From the NCBI GenBank assembly GCA_000469685.2, contig LS997563.1, positions 7,130,437-7,194,436 of the forward strand: 64,000 nt of DNA, written 5' to 3'. Below, piece by piece: positions 22,542 through 34,804 of this stretch; positions within the stretch are counted from its first letter, which is position 1; each line of letters opens with the position of its first letter. Under the pieces are notes generated by a model. That model made no database searches, was not told the DNA's origin, and worked only from the letters and a program-made list of their open reading frames with translations. Position numbers and translations under genes: made by a program. The DNA comes from Haemonchus contortus (taxonomy: Eukaryota > Nematoda > Chromadorea > Rhabditida > Trichostrongylidae).

Positions 22542-24895
22542 TCAACTAATCAAAATATGCTTCGAGACAAATAAGAGACTTTCAGAGGCTTTTTTCAATA
22601 TTACTCCTAAAAATGAAGATTATATGGAACTTACTCGAGCTCCTTCAACTTCCGGCGATATTCTCTCTGAAACGTCGACCTATTCAAATCAAATGCCATG
22701 ATCCGAAGTAATAAAGTAATGTTCTTCCTTACCTCACGAGTAATCCAGATAGTAGTAATTCTTCCCGGGTCATAGTATTCCGCTGTTGTTGTCTCATCAG
22801 GTTCCTCAGTAGTTGTAGTAGGTTCTATTACCTGGGGCAACTCTGTGGGTACTGTAGTTGGGATAAAAACGCTTTTAGTTGATTTCTCGGTTAAAATGGT
22901 TGTCGACTTAATGTCTTTTGTGAAATTTGGACTTTTCGATGATGTCTTTGTCGATATGGTGCTTGCCGTGGATGGTGAAGCCATAGTAGTCGTAGCGGTT
23001 CTGGAGGTAATCGGTAAAGTTGTTGTTAAGAAAGTCGATACGGGAGTTGTTGTCGCACTGGTAGTTGTCGGAGTCGTCGAAGTTGGCGTTTTTGTTGTTG
23101 CTAATGTTGTTTTTGTTGTTGTTGTTGTCGTTTTTGTGGTGGCGGTGGTTGTGGTAGGGGCAGCAACGGTGAAGGTGGTGGCTGTGGTTGTGGTAGTGGT
23201 GGCGGCGGTGGTAGTAGGGGCAGCAACGGTGAAGGTGGTGGCGGTGGTGGGAGAGGGGGCGGTTTTAGCAATTGCTGTTGTTGCTGCCGTTCTTGTTGTT
23301 CTGTCCGATATAGGCGTCTTGGAGCCTGTTGCTTTTGTCCGTGAAGCACGTGTTGATGATGATTGTGTCTTCGCCGTTTTGTCCGTTGTCTTTCCCGTCT
23401 TACGGGACAATAGGCTCCTGATCTCTTTTCCTTCCTCTGGACGACAGTAGTTGACGCCATAAAAGTAAGATCTGCTCACACTCTGCAAAAAAAAACGTTC
23501 TTCAACTGAAATCAAGCATTTCTGAAATATGTTGACTCAGTGTTGTCTTGTGACCAATCCCTTTGATAACAATTGTCTATACTGTCAGTTACTATCGCGT
23601 ATGGACTAAACTTTATTGGAATACTTTTTAAATGATATTCTTCATTCGCATGGTTAAACAGGGCCCTTTGTAAAGTAAAAGTCAAAGATAATGGATAAAA
23701 CTGTAATTTCGGTTCCAAGAGATTATGAGGAGAACGAAAAAAATGTTGTGTTATGGTTAACTCCAATTTCGTAGCTATATCTGTATCTATTTAGTTCTCT
23801 GAATGAAGTGCTTCTGATTTTCACATTTTCACATTTTGAGCAAAAAAAACGAACACCTCACTTTTGGCCTCTAATGGATTCGTAACCTTTACCCATGCCC
23901 CCACAATCTAGTAACGATCTCTGTATCGCGAACTGCGGTGAGAAGCAGCAATCAAACGAAGCATCAATACAGAAGATTCGGCATTTTGAAAGAATCACGA
24001 ATGGCATGTTCTCACCCACCCACCGTATCCGCCAGAGCAGTATAGTAATCACACACAATGATATAGGAGTTGTTTGCTGACTGCTCAGAAACCCGTCACA
24101 TACACCGACGCAACGGAAAAAGAGTAACTGACAATGGCAGGTGTGGGGTTCTCGTTGTAGTCCCCTGGCTGTGGAACGTCGTTCTAATTTATCGCAATGC
24201 CTTTGGGACTTGGAATCTTATCAATGTCAAATTGAAGTCCTATAAACATTTTATCACTTTCGTGTCGCTGTAGTTCCTGGCCCACCAACCTGCTGCGATA
24301 GCGCCCTTTGCTTACTATTACATAGAGGGTTGTTCAGCTAACTGTACGAGGAATTCCCCTTTTGGCTCCTGTGACCAATCAGAAAAGTTTCCATTGATTA
24401 AAAAGTTGCTGTAACGCACAATGATCTCGTCCATACATAAGCCTAGATTGCCATAAGCACAGAAACATTTCAGTTGGATATAAGAGTATGAAGTGCTCCA
24501 TCTATAGAATCTGCAAACGGGCTCAGTACGCTTCCAACCTCGTTCCTGGAAGAAAAACAAATAAACTTACGAATTTACAGTACGAGTGAATCATCCTTTC
24601 ACAGAACTCACCTTATTATTTAGTTCGGATGCAGTATTATGTAGGATGAAGCAAATAGCTTCTCCAGCAGCTGCGCTCTCAGAAACACCCACTCCGAAAC
24701 AAAATCCTCCAGAATCTCTATCCTAAACTTTTGCGAGAAGCGAATTTGCACTCACAACAGAATTGAATTTTCGTAAATGGATGTCTCTACCGTGTCAATT
24801 GCTGCAGGGCAATTGCTGTAGTCTTTAGCTTGTTCACAGTGAAGCATTAGGTTGAGCATTAAAAGGCAATGAAAGTTAGAAACCAAAGACTTCAT
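22542..24895 (-). CDS. Secreted Cys/Thr-rich protein, copy 3 (intact)
   Basis: Exons are at 24,791-24,895, 24,612-24,722, 24,420-24,545, 22,733-23,482 and 22,635-22,666, and the last codon and stop are at 22,542-22,545. All boundaries have GT/AG and the phases agree. The result is about 375 residues. The order is signal peptide (MKSLVSNFHCLLMLNLML) with DYSNCP; GGFCFGVGV and AICF; EPVCRFYRW and LKCFCAYGNLGLC; then 250 residues beginning SVSRSYFYGVNYC, becoming a Thr-rich mucin-like tract and ending YYDPGRITTIWITRE; then REYRRKLKELD. The tract suggests heavy O-glycosylation and secretion. The start is set by the hydrophobic signal. The family is not recognised. It is intact, unlike copies 1, 2 and 4, so it is one of two candidates for the active gene. 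Confidence 0.6.
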
Positions 24896-26593
24896 ATCAG
24901 ATTCCTACACTACCGATCAGTGGGACGTCAGGGCAAACAAATAATGGTACTTACTATAGGACAATAGAATTTTATCTGTGAGTGAAGATGATGTATACTT
25001 GTCTGATGGTGATAGTTTTATCTAAGAAATAAACCATGAGCTCGGATAAGAAGTGATAAGAAGACGACCGAATTCAGCAAAGTTTGGTCATGGAGCATGC
25101 TTGGTGAGGCAGGAGGTGGCTACCTGATTGCCGATGAAGAAGTTCTTGTAGCCTTATAGGAAATCGTTGACCAAGATCGAAACTAAGCTGCTTTTATTTT
25201 GAACGAAGGAGGAGGCAGAAAGACTGAGAGTGCAAAATACTGATCCAGTTGATATTACTCGTTTCCCACGATGCAATTGCTAACTGCCAAAAAATGGGAG
25301 AAAACGTTCCCATCCGGTCCGCTTCGTGGCAAGGTCCAGACGAAAATTTTCTGAATTTCCCTTCAGTGCTTAAATTGGAAATTTCCATGAATCTATTTTT
25401 TCATTTTGCTTTACAAGTTCAACGAACAGTGAAAACGAAGTATACATAGGAGCACGATAAGGGCTAACCATTACTGATGAAGGAGAACACAGTATGGGAA
25501 GATGGCTTCATCCTGGAAAAGCTGCTGGGCTTGAGGGAAAGGTCCTGCGAAAGCTGATAGAAGAGAAACCAATCATTCCGATGGTGCCCTTATCGTGCTC
25601 CTATGTATACTTCATTTTCACTGTTCGTCGAAAATTGGAATTCAAACTATTCCTCCGGGCATTGATGCGCTCAAGCAGGTACCAGTAACGTTTACTTTTA
25701 CGAGCCGGTGTGGTCCACTGAACCCTTCCTGTCCGGAAGATACGAAGCAAATGATCCCATTCCTCCACAGCTCCCATGAAAAAGTTGGACCACCGGGTTG
25801 GCAACCTCCATTCGTCTGAAGTTCCCAGAGATCCGGCCGTTTACCATCTTTGCTCCGCGGTCACTACAGAACCGCTTGATTGATGCATGCATGGTGCAAC
25901 TGATCTTCGACTCCTTATAAGTATCTAAGTATTACAAAACGCAAAAACTATTAAATATAAAACCATATTCTATAATTAACAGACATTGCGGGTATCAATA
26001 ATTCCAACTCCTGCACATTCATTTTGATGACAAAAATAACCAATTCTGTTCGATTCCAGACGATGTCCAGGCTGTATTGGATGGGCTCCTTAAAGCTGTA
26101 CAACGAGCTTGCAAAATGTGTTTAATTTCTGACTCAAACCTAGATTTGATTGAATGCATTGCCTTCACATGACATGGCACCCTTCTCCGACACAAACCTG
26201 ACTACTAATCCCAGTTTTCGGTCACAACGCTCGCTATGGCACATCGTTAAACGACTTTCTGAACACGCCATGCACGCGAATCTTTTGGAAACTTCAGGGT
26301 AGTCCGCTAAATGATCACAACTGAATTTGATCGATTGGACAGACTCTAAAAATGGTAATATTATCAAATGTCACTCAATACAGAAGTTATCGATATCGGT
26401 TTCTCAATGAACAAAACTCACAAATACCTTCGAGGATCGTCGGGATTCATGAAATACTGCAGAGAGGAAAGATAGACGTACCTCACCAAGAAATACTTTC
26501 AAATGTACACAAAATCCAGGAGATCATTGTTTTCTTATACTATGGCAAGACTATCACAACACCGAGTAAATCAATAAATATGGAGTACACATT
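24896..26593. other. Intergenic stretch of unit b2 with an empty insertion site
   Basis: This corresponds to 7,544-10,662 but lacks the 1.4-kb insertion (empty site at about 25,952-25,958). It carries the second copy of the inverted repeat at 25,421-25,627. No gene is seen. Confidence 0.5.
25421..25627. repeat. Inverted repeat (unit b2)
   Basis: The same paired arms as at 8,069-8,275. Confidence 0.6.
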
Positions 26594-26752
26594 CTACGAC
26601 AATTCTTCTGGGAAAAGCTTTGTCATAAGCAGATCCATAAGCAAATAGGACAGATGTTTATTGAGTCGCGGGTACTGGAGGGTGTTCACCAGTCTTTTGA
26701 CTCCACCACGCCAACTTTTTGAGTCCAGTACTCGTAGCACACATGATGGCAT
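26594..26752 (-). pseudogene. Orphan copy 4 of the terminal snx-14 exon
   Basis: This is the same as the 10,663-10,821 copy: Val form, 159 nt, open, acceptor kept, with the partial last snx-14 intron upstream. Confidence 0.85.
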
Positions 26753-27026
26753 CTGAAGAAGAGTCGGAAGAGTTTCACCACGCGACAGCAATTCGGTACA
26801 ACCACTTTTTCTCTTTTTCCTTTTTGTTCCGTACTTTTGGTGGTACCGATAAGTGATGGAAAGAAAAATTTCCCGAATTTTTCTTCTATGGTAAACTCGA
26901 CATGCACGGCTTATTCCTAGAGCTGAGCGTAGTGTCGATTTTGGAAAATGATTCATCGAAACTTCAGCTGTCCTCAAGGTCTTGTGAAAATGGACGTTGC
27001 CAATGGACATCATACTTTCGTTACAG

Positions 27027-27461
27027 ATTATATATATTACGTTATGCAAGGCGTAAACTTGTCTACCTGTGACTGTGACCGTCGTACTCCTCTACATGTG
27101 GCCGCCAGTGAAGGTGATCTCAATATGGTGAAATTTCTTGTGAACGTGGCCAAAGTGGATGAGGATGCTCGAGACAGGTGTGTACTTTTGACCTCCACTG
27201 AAAAGTGAAAGCGTCCGAAGTCCCTAAACACCGAATTCAGCTCCAACGATTTCCTCGCTAGGAAACCTACCCACTATTGTAAGAAATCCACCTGGGCCTT
27301 GACAGGGATAACTCAACCCGAGATGTAATGCCCGGGAGAACCATTAGATCGATAATCCTTCTAAACCTATCTTGCTTAGATGGAATCGATCCGCTCTGAA
27401 CGATGCCCGATTCTTCAAACACGCAGCCTGTGTTGACTTTTTGGAACGTGCCGTAGCTCGG
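27027..27461 (+). pseudogene. Glutaminase ankyrin-end fragment (unit b2)
   Basis: A second copy of the two-exon fragment, with exons at about 27,027-27,177 and 27,380-27,461. The frames and splice sites are as in b1, and the ankyrin coding block appears unchanged. As before, the catalytic domain is absent. Confidence 0.7.
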
Positions 27462-30400
27462 GTAGGAAATTTTGGCCGTTGCAGTTTGAATCATATAGAA
27501 GCAGTTGATAAGCCGATTGATTTCAGCCAGAGGCACGGCGTAGCCAATCGATCTCTTCTGAAGATTCTGAATCGGAAGATCATCCGTTCGACATCGCTCA
27601 ACGACCTCCGTTTAGTCTTGACACCTCGGAGCAGCAATGATATCAGTCCCATAGAGTTCTTCTGAAAAGCTTATAAAATACTCTATTTCACTGTAAAATC
27701 TTTGGAAATTGAAAATTCTATCCTTCAGGAGAAAAACCCTGATTTTCATGGATTGATCGATGCATTTTTCCAGTAGTTCTCAAGTGCGGGGCTCGGATCA
27801 AAATGTCTGGTTCCCTGGTTCATACTGTCATTCAGTACTGCACTCCCTCTACCTTCCTACTCTTCTGTGGAGGAAAAATGACCTCCTCATTGTCGGACTA
27901 GATGGGGGCTGCAACCTGCTGATCTTCAACGTTCCGAAGCCTCAAGGGATCCTTGGCATGAACATATCAAGAAAGAAGCGTTATGATTTGCTAAGGAGAT
28001 AGTAGTGGGAAGTCCTGGAATGCTCAAGTCAAATAGCTGATGCAGGGAGTCCCCTGTGTTCCGGAATTTACACTTCATGCAATGTTTGTTGTTCACCTCT
28101 TTTGCAGGTATGGCCCAGCTTAAATGCGCTCTCATGTGACGACTTAGGCAAAACAACTGTTGGCGTAACGCCGCGAATCCGAACCCGTCGTTTCATGAAA
28201 ATGAGACCTAACTCTGATCCCCTTCACCGTGAGACACACTGTTTGGCCTTGGCCGTTGGCTACGTCAGCCTGCCAATCAGCTTGATGGCGGCTGAAGCCC
28301 ACTTCGGCTTCACCAAGCTGTCCGATGGGCCGGAGGGCATTTCAGCTCAGCAGGACTGAGCCCACACCCCTCCATTGAAGGAAGTGTGGACTCGGCCCTG
28401 CTGAGCCGAACTGCCCTCCGGCCTATCGGACCTCCACAGCGTCAGCCGTATAGGACAGTCCTGGTTGAATTTCTAAAATTACCTGATTCGGAGAGAGCAG
28501 ACAAAGATAGTTGAGAGAGGATAGTTTGAGGAGCAGAAGATGCCTTTCGGTACTGATGATTGAATAGCAACTACGTCAAAGAAGGAAGTGAAACTACGAC
28601 CTGACTGCCTTCTGTTTTTTTTTGAAGATTTTCCTTCACTTTTGGGTTGAACAATAAGCCGCAGAACCGGCTTAGAAGCCTCCAAGCTTCAACATCCCTA
28701 ATCCTTCAGGAATTCCCAGTTCGGAAACGAATGCCTTTTATCTTCTGATCTCGGAACAGAACAGAAGAAGAAAGCCACCCTTCCTCTCAGAACTGGAAAA
28801 GTTCGAGCATAAACATTTTGTTTACAACATTTGACTACCTTCAGCCATCTGAAATAGTGCCAGTCCGTCGTCCATCCCGGTGCCAAAACTTTGCCGATGA
28901 ACAATTGTGTCTTGAAGACTGTGCTCACTAGTCTCTCTGGTTTTCCTATTTCTTGCCAATATTAAATCAAAAAGGAACATTTTATTTCACACAACAACAA
29001 AACAATTTAAAACACCGTAATATTCAAGGATTTCCCTTGTATATCAGGTAGGCGGTAGTTTCAATGTCGGCTGACCGGCCAACCGTTCCGCCTCCCTGAT
29101 TTATATTTGTAGTTCGAGACGGGGTATCGTGTAAGATGATTCCTGCAAAAAAAAAAAGAGCCAGTTGAAGAGGAAGAGAGCTGGATACGAATTTTTTAGA
29201 ATAGTTCTCGATTGAAATTGAAAAGAGACTCCGAAAACGACGATTCTAGTGACGCCCGAGGTATATTGGCATTTTGAAGCAGTAAAAAGGCATCTCATGC
29301 ATGGGAACGAAATGTTATGATAAGCTGCGAATATGTTGAGCCTAGGGTTGCTTCCAAGAAGAGAAGGAAAAAAGATGTGAGATTTAAAAGGTTCCCTGGC
29401 TCCCCTTTTACTATCACAGTATCAAACTCCCCTGAACCGCCACTTCTCTTCTACTTTCAGGACCATTTTTTGTAGCTAACTGTCTGAAATAGTTATCCTT
29501 ATCATGAGTATTAAATCATCTGCCGGAATCAAGGGGTTCCCAAACCCTTCTGCATCCTAAGTTCAAGCCATGTCAATGTTTTTATTCTAAATTTTACAGA
29601 TAGAAACCACCAATCTAACTTACTCTAATACCTATCCATAAGTCCTTTTCAGTATACACGAGATATAAGATGTACCTTTTTAGGGAATAGGCGGTACACT
29701 TCGGCGCTGTCCATATGAATAGAATTCCAGATGGTCTCGAAGTTTTTCAAAAAGTCTCGCTTGTATCAAGAGTATAATTGTCATTAGAGTAAATAGTATT
29801 GCCAATCGTTCAATCAACTGATTGCTGCAAGAATTTTAAATTATAACTGTAGACCTGGTCATAAGTTATATGTAGCACACAGCGGATGTCCGAGAAAATA
29901 TCTCCTTCTGAGTAAACAGTTCTTCTCCTTCTCTCTAGTTAGGCTTTTTTTTTTTGAATTCTGGGCTTTCCTCACAACCTCGAACGCTGACATAACCAAT
30001 GCCGACGTTCACTTATTTATCCTCCCTCATCTAGGTTACCACCAAACGAACAGTAAGAGGTACGTGGAGGACGGACAAGACAAGGGCGATGGCTGATGCG
30101 ATGCGACCTCTACCACACTCGCAGACGAGCGGGAAACAACTGACCCACGTTGAAGCTAAAATGAAAGGGTTGAAGAGCATGGGACAGTGAGGAAATTGTC
30201 GCATGAAAGAGAGACTTTTCGTACCAACTCGGAAACTATGTAGCAGATGTGGAACAGTAAGAGTTGGAAGTAATCAGATCACTCATGAGAAGCGGCAAAG
30301 CAAAAGGTTGGGTTCAGGCTCAACGCTGCATTCTAGCTCTGATGGTGAGCACGGGTACCTCTGGAAGAATAGCTAAGGCTTGTTACCCCCGAAGAAATAA

Positions 30401-31335
30401 ACTTTTGAATAGCTCGCAGTCGTGTAGACATGATATTGCACAGTAAAATCATCTGGTACCATCCATACAAACAGTCGGGGTAGCCATGCCGATCTTCTCC
30501 GATGGCTGGTGGGTATTCGGTAACGGTCTGAGCTCGAACACGCTCCATTAGATGGAGCGTGGAAGGGAAAGAGGAACGGAATGTGTGTTTGTCTTGCTTC
30601 AGCTGGTGTGTCTGGCGGCCATCCGAAAAAGCAGGCGAGCAGTAGCTGTCGGACGTTGGATGACTACGATGAAGATCACTCACACGCGTTAATGAGGAGA
30701 GAAGCCCCACTGGACTTTCTGATTAGCCGTCCAACAGTAGATCCGCCCCATACAGATGTTGCCGTCCAGCGCCGTACGATCTCCTGTTGAGAAAGAAGAA
30801 GCAGAACAAGTATATCGCGAGGGAAGATTGGTGGACTGGTGAACTGGAAAGTTCTTCAAGGGGTAGAAAATCGAATGAAAATTCCGTCACGTCACTCAAA
30901 AAGTTAAGCTTGGGGTAGAAGGTCAGTCTTGCGGAACATCTCTCAGAACCTGGTTATTCTCTTTTGATTCTGAGACTTCATAAATAGCTCAAACACAACC
31001 TTTACTCAACCCTTCCATTCCTCTAACCAAGACGAGAACCCGCCCTCCAACGCAATGACCCCCTTGGCTTCCCCACACGGCTCTTCCAATTATTCCGTGT
31101 CGCTCTCACCCATCCCAGCTTCCTCGAACCAATCTGACCAGTTGATTAGTCCTCACTACTTTGCAATGCATGTGTTGCCCTCCCATCAGTGCATTCCATT
31201 TATTGTTTGCCGGGGTCGTACCTCACGCTGTTCAATGATGGTAAGCTTTAGATGTGGGAACATGGAGTGCTGTGGTGACGGCAGTAACCGGGCGACTGGT
31301 ACAACATGGACTTTTGAACCCGTCGGAAAAGCCTA
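27462..31335. other. Interior of unit b2
   Basis: This is homologous to 11,531-15,403. It contains the second palindrome copy (28,249-28,436). No recognised gene. Confidence 0.35.
28249..28436. repeat. Long imperfect palindrome (unit b2)
   Basis: The same arms as at 12,318-12,505, with a few substitutions (for example GGAGGGC in place of GGCGGGC). Confidence 0.55.
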
Positions 31336-31970
31336 AAGGCACCGTTCACGATAATTTTGGGTAATCCAGATTATGATGAAAAATGGAAGACAAGATCGAA
31401 ACTAGTGCGACCGAGGTGAAGAAACTGCGTGCATCGGTGTTTCCAAAGTGAAAAAAGGCTTCCAAAAACCTTTGAAAAGGGGGCTAGACGAGAATGAAAC
31501 CAGAAAAATGAAGAAGAGTGGGGCGTCCGGACGAGCTAAACAGTGTGTTTCACTGCGCGCGTGTGGGTCCTGGTGCGAAGAACAGACAATAACAAAGAAA
31601 ACCCTAGTAACAGCAAAAGTAGCTCACCTTTTTCAGCCTCTAGGAATAGGAAATTAAATAAGAGATCGCGGCAGCAAAAAGAAAAACAGAGGAAAAAAAG
31701 AATGAGAGAAAAACATCGCCTTATCACTCGGCGATTGATCGATTGTGCGTGGGTCCTAGAACGAATAATAGCAAGCTGTATTGTCTCGACACTCGTCTAA
31801 CGTGACACCGATCAAGAGGCGGGAACGCAAACTACGGCAACAGCGGGGCTTCCACTATGCCCTGGACGTCGAGATTGGGGGAGTGGGAGGGTCCCTTCTA
31901 CAACCCATGGCGGCCGCTGTGTATTAATAAGGTAAGAACTCAATAACTTTTTTATCGTGAACGGTGCCTT
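31336..31970. mobile_element. TIR element (unit b2)
   Basis: The b2 copy of the element at 15,404-16,044, about 635 bp. The terminal repeats and TA flanks are the same, and the few length differences lie in homopolymer runs. Confidence 0.7.
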
Positions 31971-32102
31971 TAAAGATTTGTGAGGGACCCCGGGCATATG
32001 AATTGCCTTAGAAACTCCTTCCACAGTTTTTTCAAGGGTGTTGGAAAGCCTCATGAAGTCCAGTTCCAACTGCCCAGTGCTCAGATGTTCCAAGATTGCC
32101 CA

Positions 32103-32842
32103 TCAACTAACCAAAAAATGCTTTGAGATGGATAAAAGACATTCAAATGCTTTTTCCGATTTTCCTTGTAACATGAAGACTATATGGAACTTACTCAAGC
32201 TCCTTCAATTTTCGGCGATATTCTCTCTGAAACGTCGTCGACCTATTCAACTCAAATGCCATGATCCAACGTAATGTTCTTCCTTACCTCACGAGTAATC
32301 CAAATAGTAGTAATTCTTCCCGGGTCATAATATTCCGTGGTTGTTGTCTCAACAGGTTCCTCAGTAGTTGTAGTGGTTTCTGTTACCTGGGCCGATTCCG
32401 TGAGTACTGTAGTTGGGATGAAAACGCTTCCAGTAGATCTCTGGTAAAGTGGTTATCGGCTTGCCGGCTTCTGTGAAATTTGGACTTTTCGATGATTTTG
32501 TTGTCGAGATGGTGCTTGACATAGACGTGGAAGCCGTAGTAGCAGTCATTGGGGTTTGGACGGTAGTTGTGAAGGTTGTTGTTAAAAAAGTCGATACGGG
32601 TGCTTCTGCTGATGTTGTCGTATTCGTAGTCGTCGTAGTCGTTGAAGTAGTCGTTTTTGTCGTTGTTGTTGTTGTTGGTGGTGGAGGTGTTGTTGTCGTT
32701 GTTGTTGTTGGTGTTGTTGTTGTGGCTGCTGTCGTTGTTGTTGTTGGTGGTGGTGGTGTTGTTGTCGTTGTTGTTGTTGGTGTTGTTGTTGTTGCTGCTG
32801 TCGTTGTTGTTGTTGGTGTTGTTGTTGTTGCTGTTGCTGCCG

Positions 32843-32874
<32 letters not shown>

Positions 32875-34044
32875 GATGAGGTGGTGGTGGTGGTGGTAGG
32901 GATCGTGGTTGTCGACGGCGTAGTCGTAGTAATAGGAGTGGCGATAGTAGTAGTTGTTGTTGTTGATATTGTTGTTACTTGTGATTCTGCTTCTTTTTCC
33001 GGTGTCGTTACACTCTTACTGGACAAGAGTACCCTTATGTCCTCCAGGTCAGACCCCCGACAGTCATTGTAGTCAAAATCTTCCTAGCCCTTTTCCTGCA
33101 AAAAAAAACCCTTCAACTGAAATAAAGCAATCCTTGAGGTTATTCATGTAGTGATGCCTATAAAATCATTTGTTTTTGTAACTGTGAATGTTATAGAGCG
33201 TTACTATCGTAAACAAAATGGGACAACCATTTTATTCCCCTCATGGTAGGGAGTTTTCATAATCTAATAAAAAATCCTGATTCCTGACAAAAAAAAGCTG
33301 AGTTCCCTTGACTATTAACGGGATCGAGTCCTGAGCAAAACCAGACCTTGCCCAATTCAGCAAGTTCCTTCATGCTCCCACATCGCTAACTGCTGCGGAT
33401 GAGAGCAATCATCCGAAAAGTGACGTCAAATTGGAGGTCCATAATCTTGTTGTACTACTGCCAGACATGGACCATGGAGCGAGATAGCTACAGTAATTCT
33501 TACAGAAATCGTTTTCAGCTACTATCCAAGACTTTATCAGGTAAAAAGGTACTGTAACTCACCTTAATCTCTCTTTCACAATCGTCTATCTCGTTACGAC
33601 CACAGAAACATCTCAGTTGTTGATGGATAGAACCGTTCTTGCTAGTTTGATTCCATTTAAAGACTTCACAAACGGCCTCACGTTGCCCCGACGTCCGATT
33701 CTTGAAAAAAGCAATTCAACCTCAACACTTACTAAACAAGTCAATCACTTGCTCCCACAATTTACCTCAGTTGTCACTTCGACTGTTTTATCTCTTTGCA
33801 ATTTGCACCAAGATGGATTACCATTGTCCGGATAAATATGTATTTCAAAGCAAAATCCCTCAGGAATACTCTTCTAAATTGTTCCGAGTAGCGAAGATTC
33901 ACAATGGAGATTTTTCCTGAGTAAGAGAATACTCATCTTTTCAAGTCCTTCGGGGCAGTAATCGTAGCGGCGTGAAACTTCGCTACAGTAGAGCAGCAGA
34001 TTGAGCAATAAAAGATGATGAAAGATGATAAACAGAGACTTCAT
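32103..34044 (-). pseudogene. Secreted Cys/Thr-rich family, copy 4 (broken)
   Basis: Exons are at 33,937-34,044, 33,766-33,873, 33,563-33,700, 32,288-33,095 and 32,195-32,226. Exon 2 is intact here (108 nt, KSIPEGFCF). The exon 1 donor is mutated, reading ATGAGT where sister copies have GTGAGT. The Thr-rich exon carries the same TAG fourth codon, the same 808-nt length and the same tail frameshift as copy 2, so these lesions predate the dimer duplication. It is probably not functional, unless an alternative acceptor four codons downstream bypasses the TAG. Confidence 0.6.
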
Positions 34045-34201
34045 TAGATCCTATGCAACCGATTGACGATACGTATAGGCCAGCAAATAAAGATACTCAC
34101 TGTGGGGTGAAAAAATACTATCGGGAGTAAATACTGATATATATCTACCTGTTGATCATAATTATGTCTAGAAATAAACAATGGGCTCAGATAAAAAAAA
34201 G

Positions 34202-34502
34202 GACAATGTATTGAGGTGCTAATCAGTCCCGTCTGCCAGGGATGCTCCCACGCGTTCTGCCTCCATTCAGAATCGAAGTGGCGTATTGAATGCGTATGTG
34301 GCTTATACAATGGCTTGCGTTAGTCAGCCAATGTACAAGCCAGTGCTTTTATCCTCCCAGACGAGTATGGCACAAATTAATCGACCCCGTAGGGATGGCA
34401 GGCTTGGGTGGTCTAGACGTATATCGATCCGGGACTCGAACCCATGACCATGCGTGTATGATAGTGCTCCATTTGCCACCACGCCACCTCCTCCCTCGGC
34501 TT
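34202..34502 (-). mobile_element. tRNA-derived SINE, family 1 (unit 3)
   Basis: The third unit-borne copy of the 972-1,272 element. Confidence 0.7.
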
Positions 34503-34645
34503 AGATAAGCTGTGATGATGGCTTAGTAGTCCTTGAAGCCAAACTTCGTACACGAGATTATTGTTGTCCATGAGATTATTGTTTTATTATACTTTGGCAA
34601 GACTATCACAACACCGAGTAAATCAATATCTATGGAATACACACT

Positions 34646-34804
34646 CTACGACAATTCTTCAGGAAAAAGCTTTGTCATAAGCAGATCCACAAGCAGATAG
34701 GACAGATGTTTATTGAGTCGCGGGTACTGGAGGGTGTTCACCAGCCTTTTCACTCCACCACGCCAACTTTTTGAGTCCAGCACTCGTAACATACATGATG
34801 GCAT
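34646..34804 (-). pseudogene. Orphan copy 5 of the terminal snx-14 exon
   Basis: 159 nt, open, with the LLVDLLMT variant as in copy 3, which ties this stretch to unit a2. It is flanked by the same junction. Confidence 0.85.

Noticed and set aside
1..33231. The two dimers as an assembly duplication of one locus
   Set aside because: They differ by a 1,421-bp insertion with target duplication, a 49-bp indel, frameshifts and substitutions. Uncollapsed haplotypes cannot be fully excluded without reads.
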